Positions 32,053 through 40,527 of a DNA stretch of 43,746 nt are shown here, piece after piece; position 1 is the first letter of the stretch; each line of letters opens with the position of its first letter. The stretch is taken from positions 1 to 43,746 of the forward strand of contig JALOOX010000059.1 of the NCBI GenBank assembly GCA_025454175.1, given 5' to 3'. The notes under the pieces were generated by a model that saw only the letters and a list, made by a program, of their open reading frames with translations, was not told the DNA's origin and did not search any database. Source of the DNA: Syntrophobacteraceae bacterium. GTDB taxonomy: Bacteria > Desulfobacterota > Syntrophobacteria > Syntrophobacterales > Syntrophobacteraceae. The translations under genes and the position numbers were made by a program.

Positions 32053-33822
32053 ATGAACAGGAATATTGAGGTCACGTCCATTGCCATGAGTCTGGATTCG
32101 GCTGAGACTGAGGAGACCCGCAAGAGCGCGGTTTCAGCCCGCCGGTCCCCCCGCTCCGACCTGACGGCCAAGGGAGAGCCCTTTTTGTGGGGGTTTGGCG
32201 GCGCACTGGCTCTGGGCCTCATGATGGTCTTTGGCTTCCTCGTGCTCATCCTCTGGAACGGCCTCATCACCTTCTATCCCAAGCCCATCAAGGTCCTGAC
32301 CCTGAGCGACGGCTCCCGGCTGGCTGGGGAGCCCTTCCGGTCCGAGCTCTATCGGCCTTCTCCCCAGCAGCTTCAGAACATGAGCGAGAGAGCCCGCGAG
32401 ATTGTGGCCGCCGACGAGGGACTGGCCAGGCGAACCCTTTACCGCACCGGGAACTTCGATCTTTACAACGAGGATTTCCGATGGGTGTCAGCCTTCGAGG
32501 TGGCCAAGGTATCGACGCCTTCCAACGTGTTTTTTATTGAAAGGATGGAATGGGGTCCCTTCATCGGCTTCATCAAGCACGTCGACCTGGCGGGAGAAGT
32601 CCAGACGGGGTCGGTGCTCGAGGACAGGGCCCTGGGCGAGGCCCTGAAGGAGGCCTCCACGCGGCGGGACCGGATTCGAAGGATAGAGCGCGAAAACATA
32701 GGAGCCATCAATCACCGCATGAACTCCGAGCGGTTGGCGCTCAGAAGGCTCGGGATCAAAAAGGGCGAAGGCAGCGAAGCCTACAGGGAGGCCGCGCGGA
32801 CCTACGCGTTTCGGAACGCGGAGATGCAGGCCCAGTACAATCTGTTGAGCGAGGAGGCTCGCTCGGTCAAGGAGCAGGATGCGCGCTACACGGTGACTCT
32901 GGTCGATGTTCAGGGCAAGGAAAAGACCCTCCTCCTGTCGCAGATCGTCAGGCTCTATGCCGCCAATGACCTGTCGCTGCCGAACAAGCTGGGGGTGTTC
33001 TTCTCGCGATGGAAGGAGTTCCTGACCGCGGAGCCGCGTGAGGCCAATACCGAGGGAGGTGTTCTCCCGGCCATTTTCGGGACTTTCGCCATGACGATCC
33101 TGATGGCCATTGCCGTGGCACCGTTCGGGGTCATGACGGCCCTGTACCTCCGGGAATATGCCCGGCAGGGCAAGCTGGTCTCCATGGTGCGCATCTGCGT
33201 CAACAACCTGGCGGGAGTGCCCTCCATCGTCTATGGAGTCTTCGGGCTCGGCTTCTTTGCCTACATCGTCGGGGGGACCATCGACCAGGTCTTTTACCCC
33301 GAGCGGTTGCCCAACCCGACCTTCGGGACCGGCGGTCTGCTCTGGGCATCCCTGACCCTGGCCCTCCTGACGGTGCCGGTGGTCATCGTGGCGACGGAGG
33401 AGGCCCTGGCCGCGGTGCCGCAGTCCATGCGGGAGGGCTCCCTCGCCTGCGGAGCCTCCAAGTGGCAGACTATCAAGTACATCGTCCTGCCGCGAGCCAT
33501 GCCGGGCATCATGACCGGCCTCATCCTGGCCATGGCGAGGGGCGCGGGGGAGGTTGCGCCCCTCATGCTGGTGGGGGTGGTGAAGATCGCTCCGGAGCTT
33601 CCCATCGATCAGTTCTTCCCGTTCATTCACTTCGAGAGGAGCTTCATGCATCTCGGATTTCACATCTTCGATGTGGGCTTCCAGTCCCGCAACTCCGAGG
33701 CGGGCAAGCCCATGGTTTTCGTCACGACCCTGCTGCTCATCTCCCTGGTGGCTATGATGAATGCCATGGCCATCATGATTCGCAACAGGCTCAAACGGAA
33801 GTTTCTGGTCGGTCATTTCTGA
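32053..33822 (+). CDS. pstA: phosphate ABC transporter permease PstA with large periplasmic domain
   Basis: A 589-residue permease, about twice the length of E. coli PstA. One transmembrane helix (about 52-75) leads into a roughly 250-residue extracytoplasmic part with coiled-coil character (RRDRIRRIERENIGAINHRM). The permease domain with five or six helices follows (about 335-585), containing the EAA-type loop AAVPQSMREGSLACGASKWQ. The extra domain fits the DUF3333-type N-terminus of large PstA proteins. It pairs with PstC to form the channel. A 225-base gap holding the MITE-like element separates it from pstC, and no strong ribosome site is seen close to its ATG. Confidence 0.93.
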   Translation: MNRNIEVTSIAMSLDSAETEETRKSAVSARRSPRSDLTAKGEPFLWGFGGALALGLMMVFGFLVLILWNGLITFYPKPIKVLTLSDGSRLAGEPFRSELYRPSPQQLQNMSERAREIVAADEGLARRTLYRTGNFDLYNEDFRWVSAFEVAKVSTPSNVFFIERMEWGPFIGFIKHVDLAGEVQTGSVLEDRALGEALKEASTRRDRIRRIERENIGAINHRMNSERLALRRLGIKKGEGSEAYREAARTYAFRNAEMQAQYNLLSEEARSVKEQDARYTVTLVDVQGKEKTLLLSQIVRLYAANDLSLPNKLGVFFSRWKEFLTAEPREANTEGGVLPAIFGTFAMTILMAIAVAPFGVMTALYLREYARQGKLVSMVRICVNNLAGVPSIVYGVFGLGFFAYIVGGTIDQVFYPERLPNPTFGTGGLLWASLTLALLTVPVVIVATEEALAAVPQSMREGSLACGASKWQTIKYIVLPRAMPGIMTGLILAMARGAGEVAPLMLVGVVKIAPELPIDQFFPFIHFERSFMHLGFHIFDVGFQSRNSEAGKPMVFVTTLLLISLVAMMNAMAIMIRNRLKRKFLVGHF

Positions 33823-33943
33823 CGGTGGGGCTCCCGAGGCTCAGGCGCTACCGTCATGATACTCATGGTTTGCAGGCTGATGCCGAGGGGCTCCATGGCC
33901 CCTGGCGATGATCCCTCGTTCTTTCATCAGGAAGGAGTGCCCT

Positions 33944-34792
33944 GTGGCTGTTGCGACAGTTCCCTTGGAACCGGTTGAATCCACCGTGCCGCCTGAGCAC
34001 AAGGAGCAGACGGTCTACCATGTGAAGCCCGGTTCCGGCGGAACGCTCATCGAGGTCCATGGCTTCAACCTTTTTTACAGCTCCAAGCAGGCCCTTTTCG
34101 ACATCGACATGGATATCGAGCAAGGCCTGGTCACCGCCCTCATCGGTCCTTCCGGCTGCGGCAAATCCACCCTCCTCAGGTCCCTGAACCGTATGAACGA
34201 TCTCATCGATGGCTTGAAGACCACGGGACGCATTGCCATTGAGGGGACGGACATTTACGCACCCAACATCGACGTCATCGGCCTGCGAAAGCGCATGGGG
34301 ATGGTTTTTCAGAAGCCCAACCCGTTCCCCATGACAATTGCGGAGAACGTCACCTATCCTCTGAAGGTGGACGGCATCCATGACCGAACCGTCCTGGCGG
34401 AGACGACCCAAAGGGCCCTCAAGGGAGCCGCCCTCTGGGAAGAGGTGAAAGATCGGCTCAAGGACAACGCCCTCGGTCTTTCGGGAGGACAGCAGCAGCG
34501 GTTGTGCATCGCCCGGGCCATCGCGGCGGACCCTGATGTGCTCCTCATGGACGAGCCCTGCTCGGCCCTGGACCCCATCGCGACGGCCAAGATCGAAGAG
34601 CTGATCTACCAGTTGCGAGGCCACTACACCATCATCATCGTCACCCACAACATGCAGCAGGCGGCCCGTGTTTCGGACAACACGGCTTTCATGTACCTGG
34701 GAAAGCTCATCGAGTATGGTGAAACGACGACCATTTTCACCAACCCCATGGTCGCCAAGACCGAGGACTACGTGACGGGACGTTTTGGCTAG
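33944..34792 (+). CDS. pstB: phosphate ABC transporter ATP-binding protein
   Basis: ATPase that powers phosphate uptake through PstCA. I prefer the GTG at 33944, which has GGAAGGAG (33930-33937) at ideal spacing, over the in-frame ATG at 33908. This gives 282 residues, with an extra 35-residue N-terminus compared with minimal PstB. Walker [10 protein letters not shown] (68-76), the Q-loop in [17 protein letters not shown], signature LSGGQQQR, Walker B LLMDEP and the switch His in [10 protein letters not shown] are all intact. The PstB-specific phrase NPFPMTI is present. It lies between pstA and phoU in the pst operon. Confidence 0.96.
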   Translation: MAVATVPLEPVESTVPPEHKEQTVYHVKPGSGGTLIEVHGFNLFYSSKQALFDIDMDIEQGLVTALIGPSGCGKSTLLRSLNRMNDLIDGLKTTGRIAIEGTDIYAPNIDVIGLRKRMGMVFQKPNPFPMTIAENVTYPLKVDGIHDRTVLAETTQRALKGAALWEEVKDRLKDNALGLSGGQQQRLCIARAIAADPDVLLMDEPCSALDPIATAKIEELIYQLRGHYTIIIVTHNMQQAARVSDNTAFMYLGKLIEYGETTTIFTNPMVAKTEDYVTGRFG

Positions 34793-34943
34793 CATTCTGT
34801 TTGGTTTGATGTCGTGAATGTGAATGTGCCGGAGAGGAGCCCGGCCACGGGCTTTCGAACGCCGGTGGGGCCGCCGGAGAGCATTGCCTCGAAGGGGCCG
34901 GCCGCGTTTTGGTCTGCGGGGATTGCTGAAGGAAAGGTTACAG

Positions 34944-35642
34944 ATGGTGACGGAGCATACGGTTCGCACATTCTCCAGTGAGCTCAAGGCGCTTGACCAA
35001 TCCATCGATGCGATGGGAAAACTGGCCATCGCCCAGATCGGTGACGCCTTGAAAGCCATTGTGCAGCGGGACCTCGAGATGGCAAGGACGGTCGTCCTCA
35101 AGGACAGGAGTGTGGATGAGCTGGAGCATGAAGTGGACAGGATGACCGTGAGACTTCTGGCCCTGAGGCAGCCCGTCGCCCTGGATCTCAGGGTCATTGT
35201 GGCGGCCCTGAGAGTGTCCATCGATCTCGAGCGGATTGCGGACTATGCCGCCAATGTCGCCAAAAGGGTCGAGGACCTCAACGAGGTCCCCATGGAGGAG
35301 CCCATCGGCCAGATCGTCCGCATGGGAGAGCATGCGCAGGAAATGCTCGCAGACGTGCTCCGGGCCTACCTCAACCGGGATGCCGACCTGGCCCTCCGGG
35401 TGTGGCACCGGGATGACGAGATGGATCGCATGTACACCTCCCTCCTGTGCACCCTTCGGGGTTACATGACCGGGGACCAGCATGCCGTCACCCCGTGCTC
35501 TCACCTGCTGCTCGTCGCGAAGTGCATGGAGCGCATGGGGGACCATGTCACCAACATTGCCGAGCACGTTCAGTTCCTGGTTTGCGGGACATGCCATCAT
35601 CAGATGGCCGGCAAGGACAACGTCTTGTGCACTGGAGAATGA
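34944..35642 (+). CDS. phoU: phosphate signalling and uptake regulator PhoU
   Basis: The ATG at 34944 follows GAAGGAAAGG and gives 232 residues, the normal PhoU length; the longer open frame upstream has no family similarity. Two three-helix bundles carry the metal-binding E/DxxxD motifs: DLERIADYAANVAKR in the first half and MERMGDHVTNIAEH in the second. PhoU links the state of the Pst transporter to PhoR and so restrains the Pho regulon when phosphate is plentiful. The C-terminus has an unusual Cys/His patch (CGTCHHQ...C). A gap of 151 bases without recognised signals separates it from pstB; arsC starts four bases after its stop. Confidence 0.95.
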   Translation: MVTEHTVRTFSSELKALDQSIDAMGKLAIAQIGDALKAIVQRDLEMARTVVLKDRSVDELEHEVDRMTVRLLALRQPVALDLRVIVAALRVSIDLERIADYAANVAKRVEDLNEVPMEEPIGQIVRMGEHAQEMLADVLRAYLNRDADLALRVWHRDDEMDRMYTSLLCTLRGYMTGDQHAVTPCSHLLLVAKCMERMGDHVTNIAEHVQFLVCGTCHHQMAGKDNVLCTGE

Positions 35643-35646
35643 GACA

Positions 35647-36090
35647 ATGGCGAAGTTGAAGGTACTGTTCGTCTGCGTCCACAACAGCGCCCGGAGTCTC
35701 ATGGCTGAGAGCAGCCTGAAGCGCTGGGGCGGGGATGATTTCGAGGTGAGCAGCGCGGGGCTCTCTCCCGGCTCGGCCAATCCCCTGGTGGTCGAGGTCA
35801 TGAAGGACTGGGGGGTCGACCTGTCCCACAGGAAGGGGCAGAGCGTTTTCGAGCTGTACAAGGCCGGCAGGCTCTACGACTTCGTGATTTCCGTCTGTGA
35901 CGAGTCCTCGGCCGAGCGCTGTCCCGTGTTCCCCGGCATTACCCAGAGGATCCACTGGAGCTTCGAGGACCCCGCCGCATTCGAGGGAACCTGGGAGGAA
36001 AAGCTTGAGCGCACCCGAAGCCTGCGCGACCAAATCTCCAGGACGGTCCAGGACTGGGTGGAAGATATCAGGTCCCGGATGGCGAGCTGA
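35647..36090 (+). CDS. arsC: arsenate reductase, thioredoxin-coupled LMW-PTP type
   Basis: Reduces arsenate to arsenite, which can then be exported. The 147 residues have the phosphatase-like P-loop CVHNSARS starting at C10, and two further cysteines, C84 (ISVCDES) and C92 (ERCPVFPG). This closely matches the Cys10/Cys82/Cys89 relay of thioredoxin-coupled ArsC enzymes such as the S. aureus pI258 enzyme. The context in LMW protein tyrosine phosphatases lacks that relay, so arsenate reductase is favoured. It starts four bases after phoU, so it belongs to the pst operon: a cell that opens high-affinity phosphate uptake also takes in arsenate. No arsenite pump is seen nearby. Confidence 0.9.
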   Translation: MAKLKVLFVCVHNSARSLMAESSLKRWGGDDFEVSSAGLSPGSANPLVVEVMKDWGVDLSHRKGQSVFELYKAGRLYDFVISVCDESSAERCPVFPGITQRIHWSFEDPAAFEGTWEEKLERTRSLRDQISRTVQDWVEDIRSRMAS

Positions 36091-36098
36091 TCTCTAAC

Positions 36099-36157
36099 GG
36101 GGTCAGGTCTTGTGTCACGCACGGTCTATTCCATGCCGTACTGCAAGACCTGACCCC
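36099..36157. repeat. REP-like palindrome downstream of arsC
   Basis: GGGGTCAGGTCTTG (36099-36112) pairs perfectly with CAAGACCTGACCCC (36144-36157) over 14 bases with a 31-base loop. The GGGGTCAGGTCTTG word is a common dispersed repeat near REP-associated transposases in proteobacteria (from memory). It may end the pst-phoU-arsC transcript, but has no T run. Confidence 0.75.
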
Positions 36158-36218
36158 AAATGGCCACAAATCACTCATTGAAGATCACAATCCAACACCT
36201 GCCCCCCGTTCCCTGATG

Positions 36219-36258
36219 ATTTCACCGTAATTTCGCAAAGCTTTAACGAGACTGACAC
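36219..36258 (+). promoter_or_regulatory. PHO-box-like array upstream of the OlsF-type gene
   Basis: ATTTCAC (36219), ATTTCGC (36230), CTTTAAC (36241) and CTGACAC (36252) recur at exact 11-base spacing. A weak -10 candidate, ATGAAT, lies at 36270-36275, 11 bases after the last element. The start codon of the acyltransferase gene is at 36361. Confidence 0.62.
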
Positions 36259-36360
36259 ACTCTTCCTCCATGAATAGATGCGGTTTTTCGCCAGATCCTG
36301 GGATGTCCGCTCGCGGCGGGCGGATTCCCGCCGGCACCAACTCATGCTCGGAGGAAGAGT

Positions 36361-38208
36361 ATGCGATCGATGGACAACACGGAGACGCCCGTTGACTCCC
36401 TCATGATGCAGTTGCCTCTCCAAAGCCCCGTTTTTCAGCTGTTATCGCGATACCTGAAGCCGTTCGTGGATCGAGCCCTGAGGCTGGATCGCATGAGGGA
36501 GGTGCATAGGAAATTCAATGCGAGCGTTCATCGTCATGGGGCGGAGTCGACAGCCCTGGAACTGCTGGATGTGAGGTATCGAGTCTCGGACATCGATCGT
36601 GCGATGATTCCCGCCAGGGGGCCCCTGGTGGTGGTGGCCAACCACCCGTTCGGAGCGGTGGAGGGACTGGTTCTCGGGGCGCTCCTGCGCTCGGTTCGAA
36701 CCGATGTGAAGGTCATGGTCAATCACTTGCTGAGGCACCTGGACCTGGCGGGCCTCGGAGAGACCTACATTTACGTGGACCCGTTCGGGGGGGCGGGGGC
36801 AGGCCGCGCAAACATCGCCCCGTTGCGGGAGACCCTCCAGTGGATTCGATCCGGCGGGGCCCTGGGCGTGTTCCCGGCTGGAGAGGTATCCCACCTGAGC
36901 CTTGGGAAGCGGTGTATCTCGGATCCGCCCTGGAGCGAAACGGTGGCGCGCATCATCAGAAAGACCGGCGCCCGGGTGCTTCCGGTCTACTTCAACGGGA
37001 AGAACAGCCTGCTTTTTCAGGTGCTGGGACTTGTCCATCCTCGACTGAGAACCCTGATGCTCCTGCGCGAGGTGTTCAACAAGGGCGGTCGGAGCATCGA
37101 GGTCCGGGTGGGGAAGCCGATTCCCGGCGAGAAGGTGGCCGACTTCTCCGGGGACCGGGAGCTCCTCGACTACCTCCGCATGCGGACCTACATCCTCGGA
37201 AGCCGGAAGGGCTCCCCGCGCCGCTCATCCGCATCGTTCCTCCCGAGATTCCCGGGACCGCGGCGGGAGCCCATCGCCGAGCCGCTGGATCCCGGTCTCA
37301 TCCAGCGGGAGGTGGAGGCGCTGCCGCCGGATTGTCTCCTGGTGGAGACGGACCGTTTCTCGGTTTTCGCGGCTTCGGCGGATCAAATCCCCCGCACACT
37401 GCGGGAAATCGGCAGGCTCCGGGAGATCACTTTCCGGGACGCCGGCGAAGGCACCGGAAAATCCATCGACCTGGACGCCTTCGACACCCATTATCTGCAG
37501 CTCTTTCTCTGGAGCAAGGACAGGGCGGAGATCGTGGGGGGCTACAGGCTGGGGCTTGCGGACCAGATCCTCGAAGCCCGGGGAGCACAGGGCCTCTACA
37601 CCAGCACTTTGTTCGACTGTCGCCTCGAGCTCATGGAGCGCATCAATCCCGCCATCGAGCTGGGAAGATCCTTCGTGCGTCCGGAGTACCAGAAGAGCTA
37701 CCAGCCCCTCATGCTCCTCTGGAAGGGAATCGGTGCGTTTCTGGTGGCCAACCCGCGGTACAGGACGCTCTTTGGACCCGTCAGCATCAACAACAGCTAC
37801 CATGCCCTTTCGAGGCAGCTCATCGTGGCCTACTCCCGGAAGAGCCCGCCCACCGAGCTGAGCCGGCTTGTGCGGGGAAAGCACCCCATCCGGCGGCGCG
37901 GATCGAAGCGGAGGGATCTCCAGGCCGCATGCACCCAGCTCCGAGACATCCAGGATCTCTCGGAGCTGGTGTCGGATATCGAAAAGGACCAGAAGGGCAT
38001 TCCCATCCTGCTCAAGCATTACATGAAGCTCGGGGGCGAGATCCTGGCCTTCAGCGTGGACCCGAATTTCAGCGACGTCCTGGATGGCTTGATCCTCGTG
38101 GATCTCAACAAGACCGATCCCAGATTGCTCGAACGCTACATGGGCGGGGATGGGGCGGCGCGTTTTCAGCGGTATGCGTCCCCTCGGGCCGGCCTGGCCT
38201 GTGCCTGA
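36361..38208 (+). CDS. bifunctional acyltransferase, OlsF-like (PlsC domain plus GNAT/hemolysin domain)
   Basis: A 615-residue protein with ribosome site GGAGGAAGAG. The N-terminal half is a PlsC/OlsA-type O-acyltransferase: VVANHPFGAVEG with H95 and E101 (HX4-5 acidic box) and GVFPAGEVS (about 169-177, FPEG-like). The C-terminal half (about 330-480) is the GNAT domain of the OlsB/hemolysin family: the phrase ELGRSFVRPEYQKSYQPLML with LWKGIGAFLV and RTLFGPVSINNSY is characteristic. OlsF proteins combine these two activities to make ornithine lipids, phosphorus-free membrane lipids, from ornithine and acyl donors. Its place after the pst operon and the upstream PHO-box-like array support use in phosphate starvation. 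Alternative: an acyltransferase for another amino-acid lipid. Confidence 0.82.
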   Translation: MRSMDNTETPVDSLMMQLPLQSPVFQLLSRYLKPFVDRALRLDRMREVHRKFNASVHRHGAESTALELLDVRYRVSDIDRAMIPARGPLVVVANHPFGAVEGLVLGALLRSVRTDVKVMVNHLLRHLDLAGLGETYIYVDPFGGAGAGRANIAPLRETLQWIRSGGALGVFPAGEVSHLSLGKRCISDPPWSETVARIIRKTGARVLPVYFNGKNSLLFQVLGLVHPRLRTLMLLREVFNKGGRSIEVRVGKPIPGEKVADFSGDRELLDYLRMRTYILGSRKGSPRRSSASFLPRFPGPRREPIAEPLDPGLIQREVEALPPDCLLVETDRFSVFAASADQIPRTLREIGRLREITFRDAGEGTGKSIDLDAFDTHYLQLFLWSKDRAEIVGGYRLGLADQILEARGAQGLYTSTLFDCRLELMERINPAIELGRSFVRPEYQKSYQPLMLLWKGIGAFLVANPRYRTLFGPVSINNSYHALSRQLIVAYSRKSPPTELSRLVRGKHPIRRRGSKRRDLQAACTQLRDIQDLSELVSDIEKDQKGIPILLKHYMKLGGEILAFSVDPNFSDVLDGLILVDLNKTDPRLLERYMGGDGAARFQRYASPRAGLACA

Positions 38209-38260
38209 CACTCACGCCGCCGACGAGGGCGGGGAGCCCTGGAGCCCGCGTGTCGCGGAA

Positions 38261-38289
38261 ATGTCAAACAAACTTCATGGCTTCGTAAC
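38261..38289 (+). promoter_or_regulatory. orphan PHO-box-like array
   Basis: ATGTCAA (38261), ACTTCAT (38272) and TCGTAAC (38283) are spaced 11 bases. No plus-strand gene follows; a -10-like TATTAT lies at 38311-38316, 21 bases after the array, and an intrinsic terminator at 38373. Confidence 0.42.
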
Positions 38290-38319
38290 ACTCGAAGAGC
38301 CTGGTGAGTTTATTATCCT

Positions 38320-38407
38320 CCCATAGCGAATCGAGACTTCCCTCTTGTCCCAAACCTCTCTGACGACAGTGGAAAGCCCGTGGGACCCCCTCTCTCCCGC
38401 GGGTTTT
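38320..38407 (+). ncRNA. possible small RNA between orphan box and terminator
   Basis: A transcript starting about 7 bases after TATTAT (38311-38316) and ending at the hairpin 38373-38407 would be about 85 bases. No open frame with a ribosome site lies in it. Support is only positional; the terminator can also be explained as the shared stop of the two convergent genes. Confidence 0.28.
38373..38407. terminator. Rho-independent terminator between convergent genes
   Basis: AAAGCCCGTGGGA (38373-38385) pairs with TCCCGCGGGTTTT (38395-38407) over 13 positions, two of them G-T, with a nine-base loop. The T run is short on plus (TTTTCTC) and on minus (TTTCC). It lies 17 bases beyond the stop of the minus-strand gene ending at 38425 and about 165 beyond the plus-strand acyltransferase. 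Confidence 0.8.
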
Positions 38408-38424
38408 CTCATTTGGGATGCATT

Positions 38425-39477
38425 TCAGATGCGGTCCTTGAACACGTGGAAGGAGAGGGTCGAGCCTGTCACGGTGCTGCGGCCGGTGTAGAGGAAGGTG
38501 GCCACCCAGAGGCCCTGGAGGAGGAGCAGGATGCCGGGATCCCAGAGGGCTTCGAGACCCACCATGATGCTCGGCTCCGCGCCCCCGCCCGCGGGAAGCG
38601 CCCAGCGGACGAGGAAGGCATAGGCCACGGCGAGGGCGGCCATGATCTGGTAGGCGGAGATGGGCTGCTCGCCACGATAGTCCGCCCGCAGGAATTCCGA
38701 GAAGGCCCGCCAGGCCTGAGTGACGCCGACGGAAAGCAGAAATGCGGCCCCGAAGCACGAGGTCAGGAATAGGGCCATCGAAGCCAGACCCGTGGCGATG
38801 TAGCAGACGGCCGTCAGCGCCTGGATCGGGATCACGGGCTGCCCGTCGAGACCGCTCGCGTAGGCAATTTTCTTCGTCTTTCCCGAAAAAACGAAGTGCC
38901 GGTTCTCGAAGGCTTTTCTCCAAAACGGGTGCGAGGTCTCGAGGGACCGACCGTAGCAGCAGCCGAAGCTGATGCAGGCCAGGCGACCGATTCCCTCTCC
39001 GAAGGCGTAGGCAATGGCGATGGCGGCCAGAACGGCAAGGTTTGGCACGGGGGCCTTCCCGAGGAGCCCCAGGACCCCGTTGAACAGCGCGATCATCCAG
39101 GGAGCGAGGATCATTCCCACGAAGGAGGCGCCGCCGACGGTGAACGTGTGGCGCTTGTTCTCGACGATGCGCGCGACCCAACGGGAGGCGGGCACGCACA
39201 GGGCCAGCAGCAGCAGGATCAGGGCGCAGGAAGCCAGCCGCGTGATACCGATGGAGCCTGCCATGACCAGGAAGAGCGCCACGCCGAGAGTGTACGCCGT
39301 TGCGCTCAGGACGCCGTAGTACGTCAGGTTGGTGCCCTCCCGGACGCCGTCTCCCTGCCTGGACTTGGGAACCGCGGCCAGAAACTGCCATTCCTCGCCC
39401 GGGAAGTGATGGAATGCCCAGCGGAGCGCCAGCCAGAGGGCAGCTCCCAGCGCCGCGACAAATATAAGGTTGATCAC
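38425..39477 (-). CDS. Lgt-like integral membrane protein with altered active site
   Basis: A 350-residue multi-spanning protein resembling prolipoprotein diacylglyceryl transferase: GGASFVGM (115-122) aligns with the GGMSFHGG motif, GEGIGRLACISFGCCYGR (160-177) with the GxGRxGxxxxGxCxG signature, and EFLRADYRG with the late Arg/Glu motif. The His of SFHGG, essential in E. coli Lgt (His103), is Val120 here. It may therefore use the same lipid donor fold for a different reaction, or be inactive. True Lgt moves diacylglycerol from phosphatidylglycerol to lipoprotein cysteines. It is last in a three-gene minus-strand operon, 27 bases after the Psd-like gene. Confidence 0.78.
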   Translation of the reverse strand: MINLIFVAALGAALWLALRWAFHHFPGEEWQFLAAVPKSRQGDGVREGTNLTYYGVLSATAYTLGVALFLVMAGSIGITRLASCALILLLLALCVPASRWVARIVENKRHTFTVGGASFVGMILAPWMIALFNGVLGLLGKAPVPNLAVLAAIAIAYAFGEGIGRLACISFGCCYGRSLETSHPFWRKAFENRHFVFSGKTKKIAYASGLDGQPVIPIQALTAVCYIATGLASMALFLTSCFGAAFLLSVGVTQAWRAFSEFLRADYRGEQPISAYQIMAALAVAYAFLVRWALPAGGGAEPSIMVGLEALWDPGILLLLQGLWVATFLYTGRSTVTGSTLSFHVFKDRI

Positions 39478-39504
39478 GTGTTTGCTCTCCCCCCTCTTCT
39501 TCGT

Positions 39505-40527
39505 TCAAGGGATCGTCCTGCCGATGGTCGACCTCACTTTCAGGTCGGTTTCCACCAGGGGTCTTCCGAAGCCCGCCGAAAAGCGGCTCGATGCCCCGGG
39601 TCGGTGCATGTTCTCCAGCAGATCCATGGAGAATCGCACCCGGCCGGCCTGGAACAGAAGCACATCCGTGCTGCTTCCCGGGCGATAGAGGCTCTTGGGC
39701 ATTCCCTTCTTCAGAAACATCCCCTTCCGCACGGGCTTTGGGTCGTCATAGCGCTCCTCGCTGTAACACTGAACGATGTCTCCGATCATGAGGGCCACGA
39801 TTTCGATCATGGCCACGAGCCCCACGCCCGAGCCCCCGGCGACGTCCGTATCCAGGATGGTGACCACCCGCTTGTTCTTGGAATACGGAGTGACTGCGTT
39901 CACGACGGCTCCGGGGTTGCACGAGTGGTAGTCCCCCGGGATCTCGTAAATATCGAGGACCTTGCCGGCCACTGGGGTGTGGTTGTAGTGGTACTTGTCG
40001 GGAGTCAGCCGGAAGACGGCGAAGTCGCAGAGCGCGAAAGCTTCGAGCCAGCCCGCCTTTTCCGGTCCGATGAGCTCCGCATAGTCGAAGAATTTTTCCT
40101 TGAGAACCAGGCACGACGTCTCGCGAAATGACCCGAGAAGAATGCGCGAGTCCGCCGGTGAGACCATGACCCGGGGGTCGGCGTCCATGGGGCGGCACTC
40201 CCAGTAGCGGATCTTGCGCTCGAAAACGTCCCGCAGGGTCCGCATGGACTCGGGGGGATCCAGGGTCTCGGACCAGTCGATGCCCAGCCTGCCGAGACCT
40301 CCGTTTCCACGCCATGCCGGTCCGAGTCTCAGGTCGAACTGCACGAGTCCCAGCAGCTTCGAGATCCTTGCGCTCGTCAGGAGCTCGAAGAGTCGCCCCG
40401 GCTTTTCCCTCGCCGAGCAATAGATCCGGTTCACTATTCGGTCGGCGATGAGCCTCTCGGTTTCGATCTCACCCGTTTGCCGTCTGATATACTGGTGCTC
40501 CGTCAATGGGATGCCCCGTAAGTTCAT
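39505..40527 (-). CDS. phosphatidylserine decarboxylase family protein, long type
   Basis: A 340-residue pyruvoyl-enzyme homologue. The N-terminal phrase EHQYIRRQTGEIETERLIAD is typical of the long Psd group. Triad candidates are D126 (SPADSR), H180/H183 (PDKYHYNHTPVAG) and the self-cleavage Ser in PGSSTDVLLFQ (284-286, GSS/T in place of the common LGST). Its start overlaps the end of the upstream unknown gene by 59 bases; a GGAGGAA site precedes it. It should self-process and act at the inner membrane. The short Psd-like protein at 22191 may be the housekeeping enzyme, while this one sits in a PHO-box-preceded operon and may work on another serine- or carboxyl-bearing lipid. Confidence 0.85.
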   Translation of the reverse strand: MNLRGIPLTEHQYIRRQTGEIETERLIADRIVNRIYCSAREKPGRLFELLTSARISKLLGLVQFDLRLGPAWRGNGGLGRLGIDWSETLDPPESMRTLRDVFERKIRYWECRPMDADPRVMVSPADSRILLGSFRETSCLVLKEKFFDYAELIGPEKAGWLEAFALCDFAVFRLTPDKYHYNHTPVAGKVLDIYEIPGDYHSCNPGAVVNAVTPYSKNKRVVTILDTDVAGGSGVGLVAMIEIVALMIGDIVQCYSEERYDDPKPVRKGMFLKKGMPKSLYRPGSSTDVLLFQAGRVRFSMDLLENMHRPGASSRFSAGFGRPLVETDLKVRSTIGRTIP

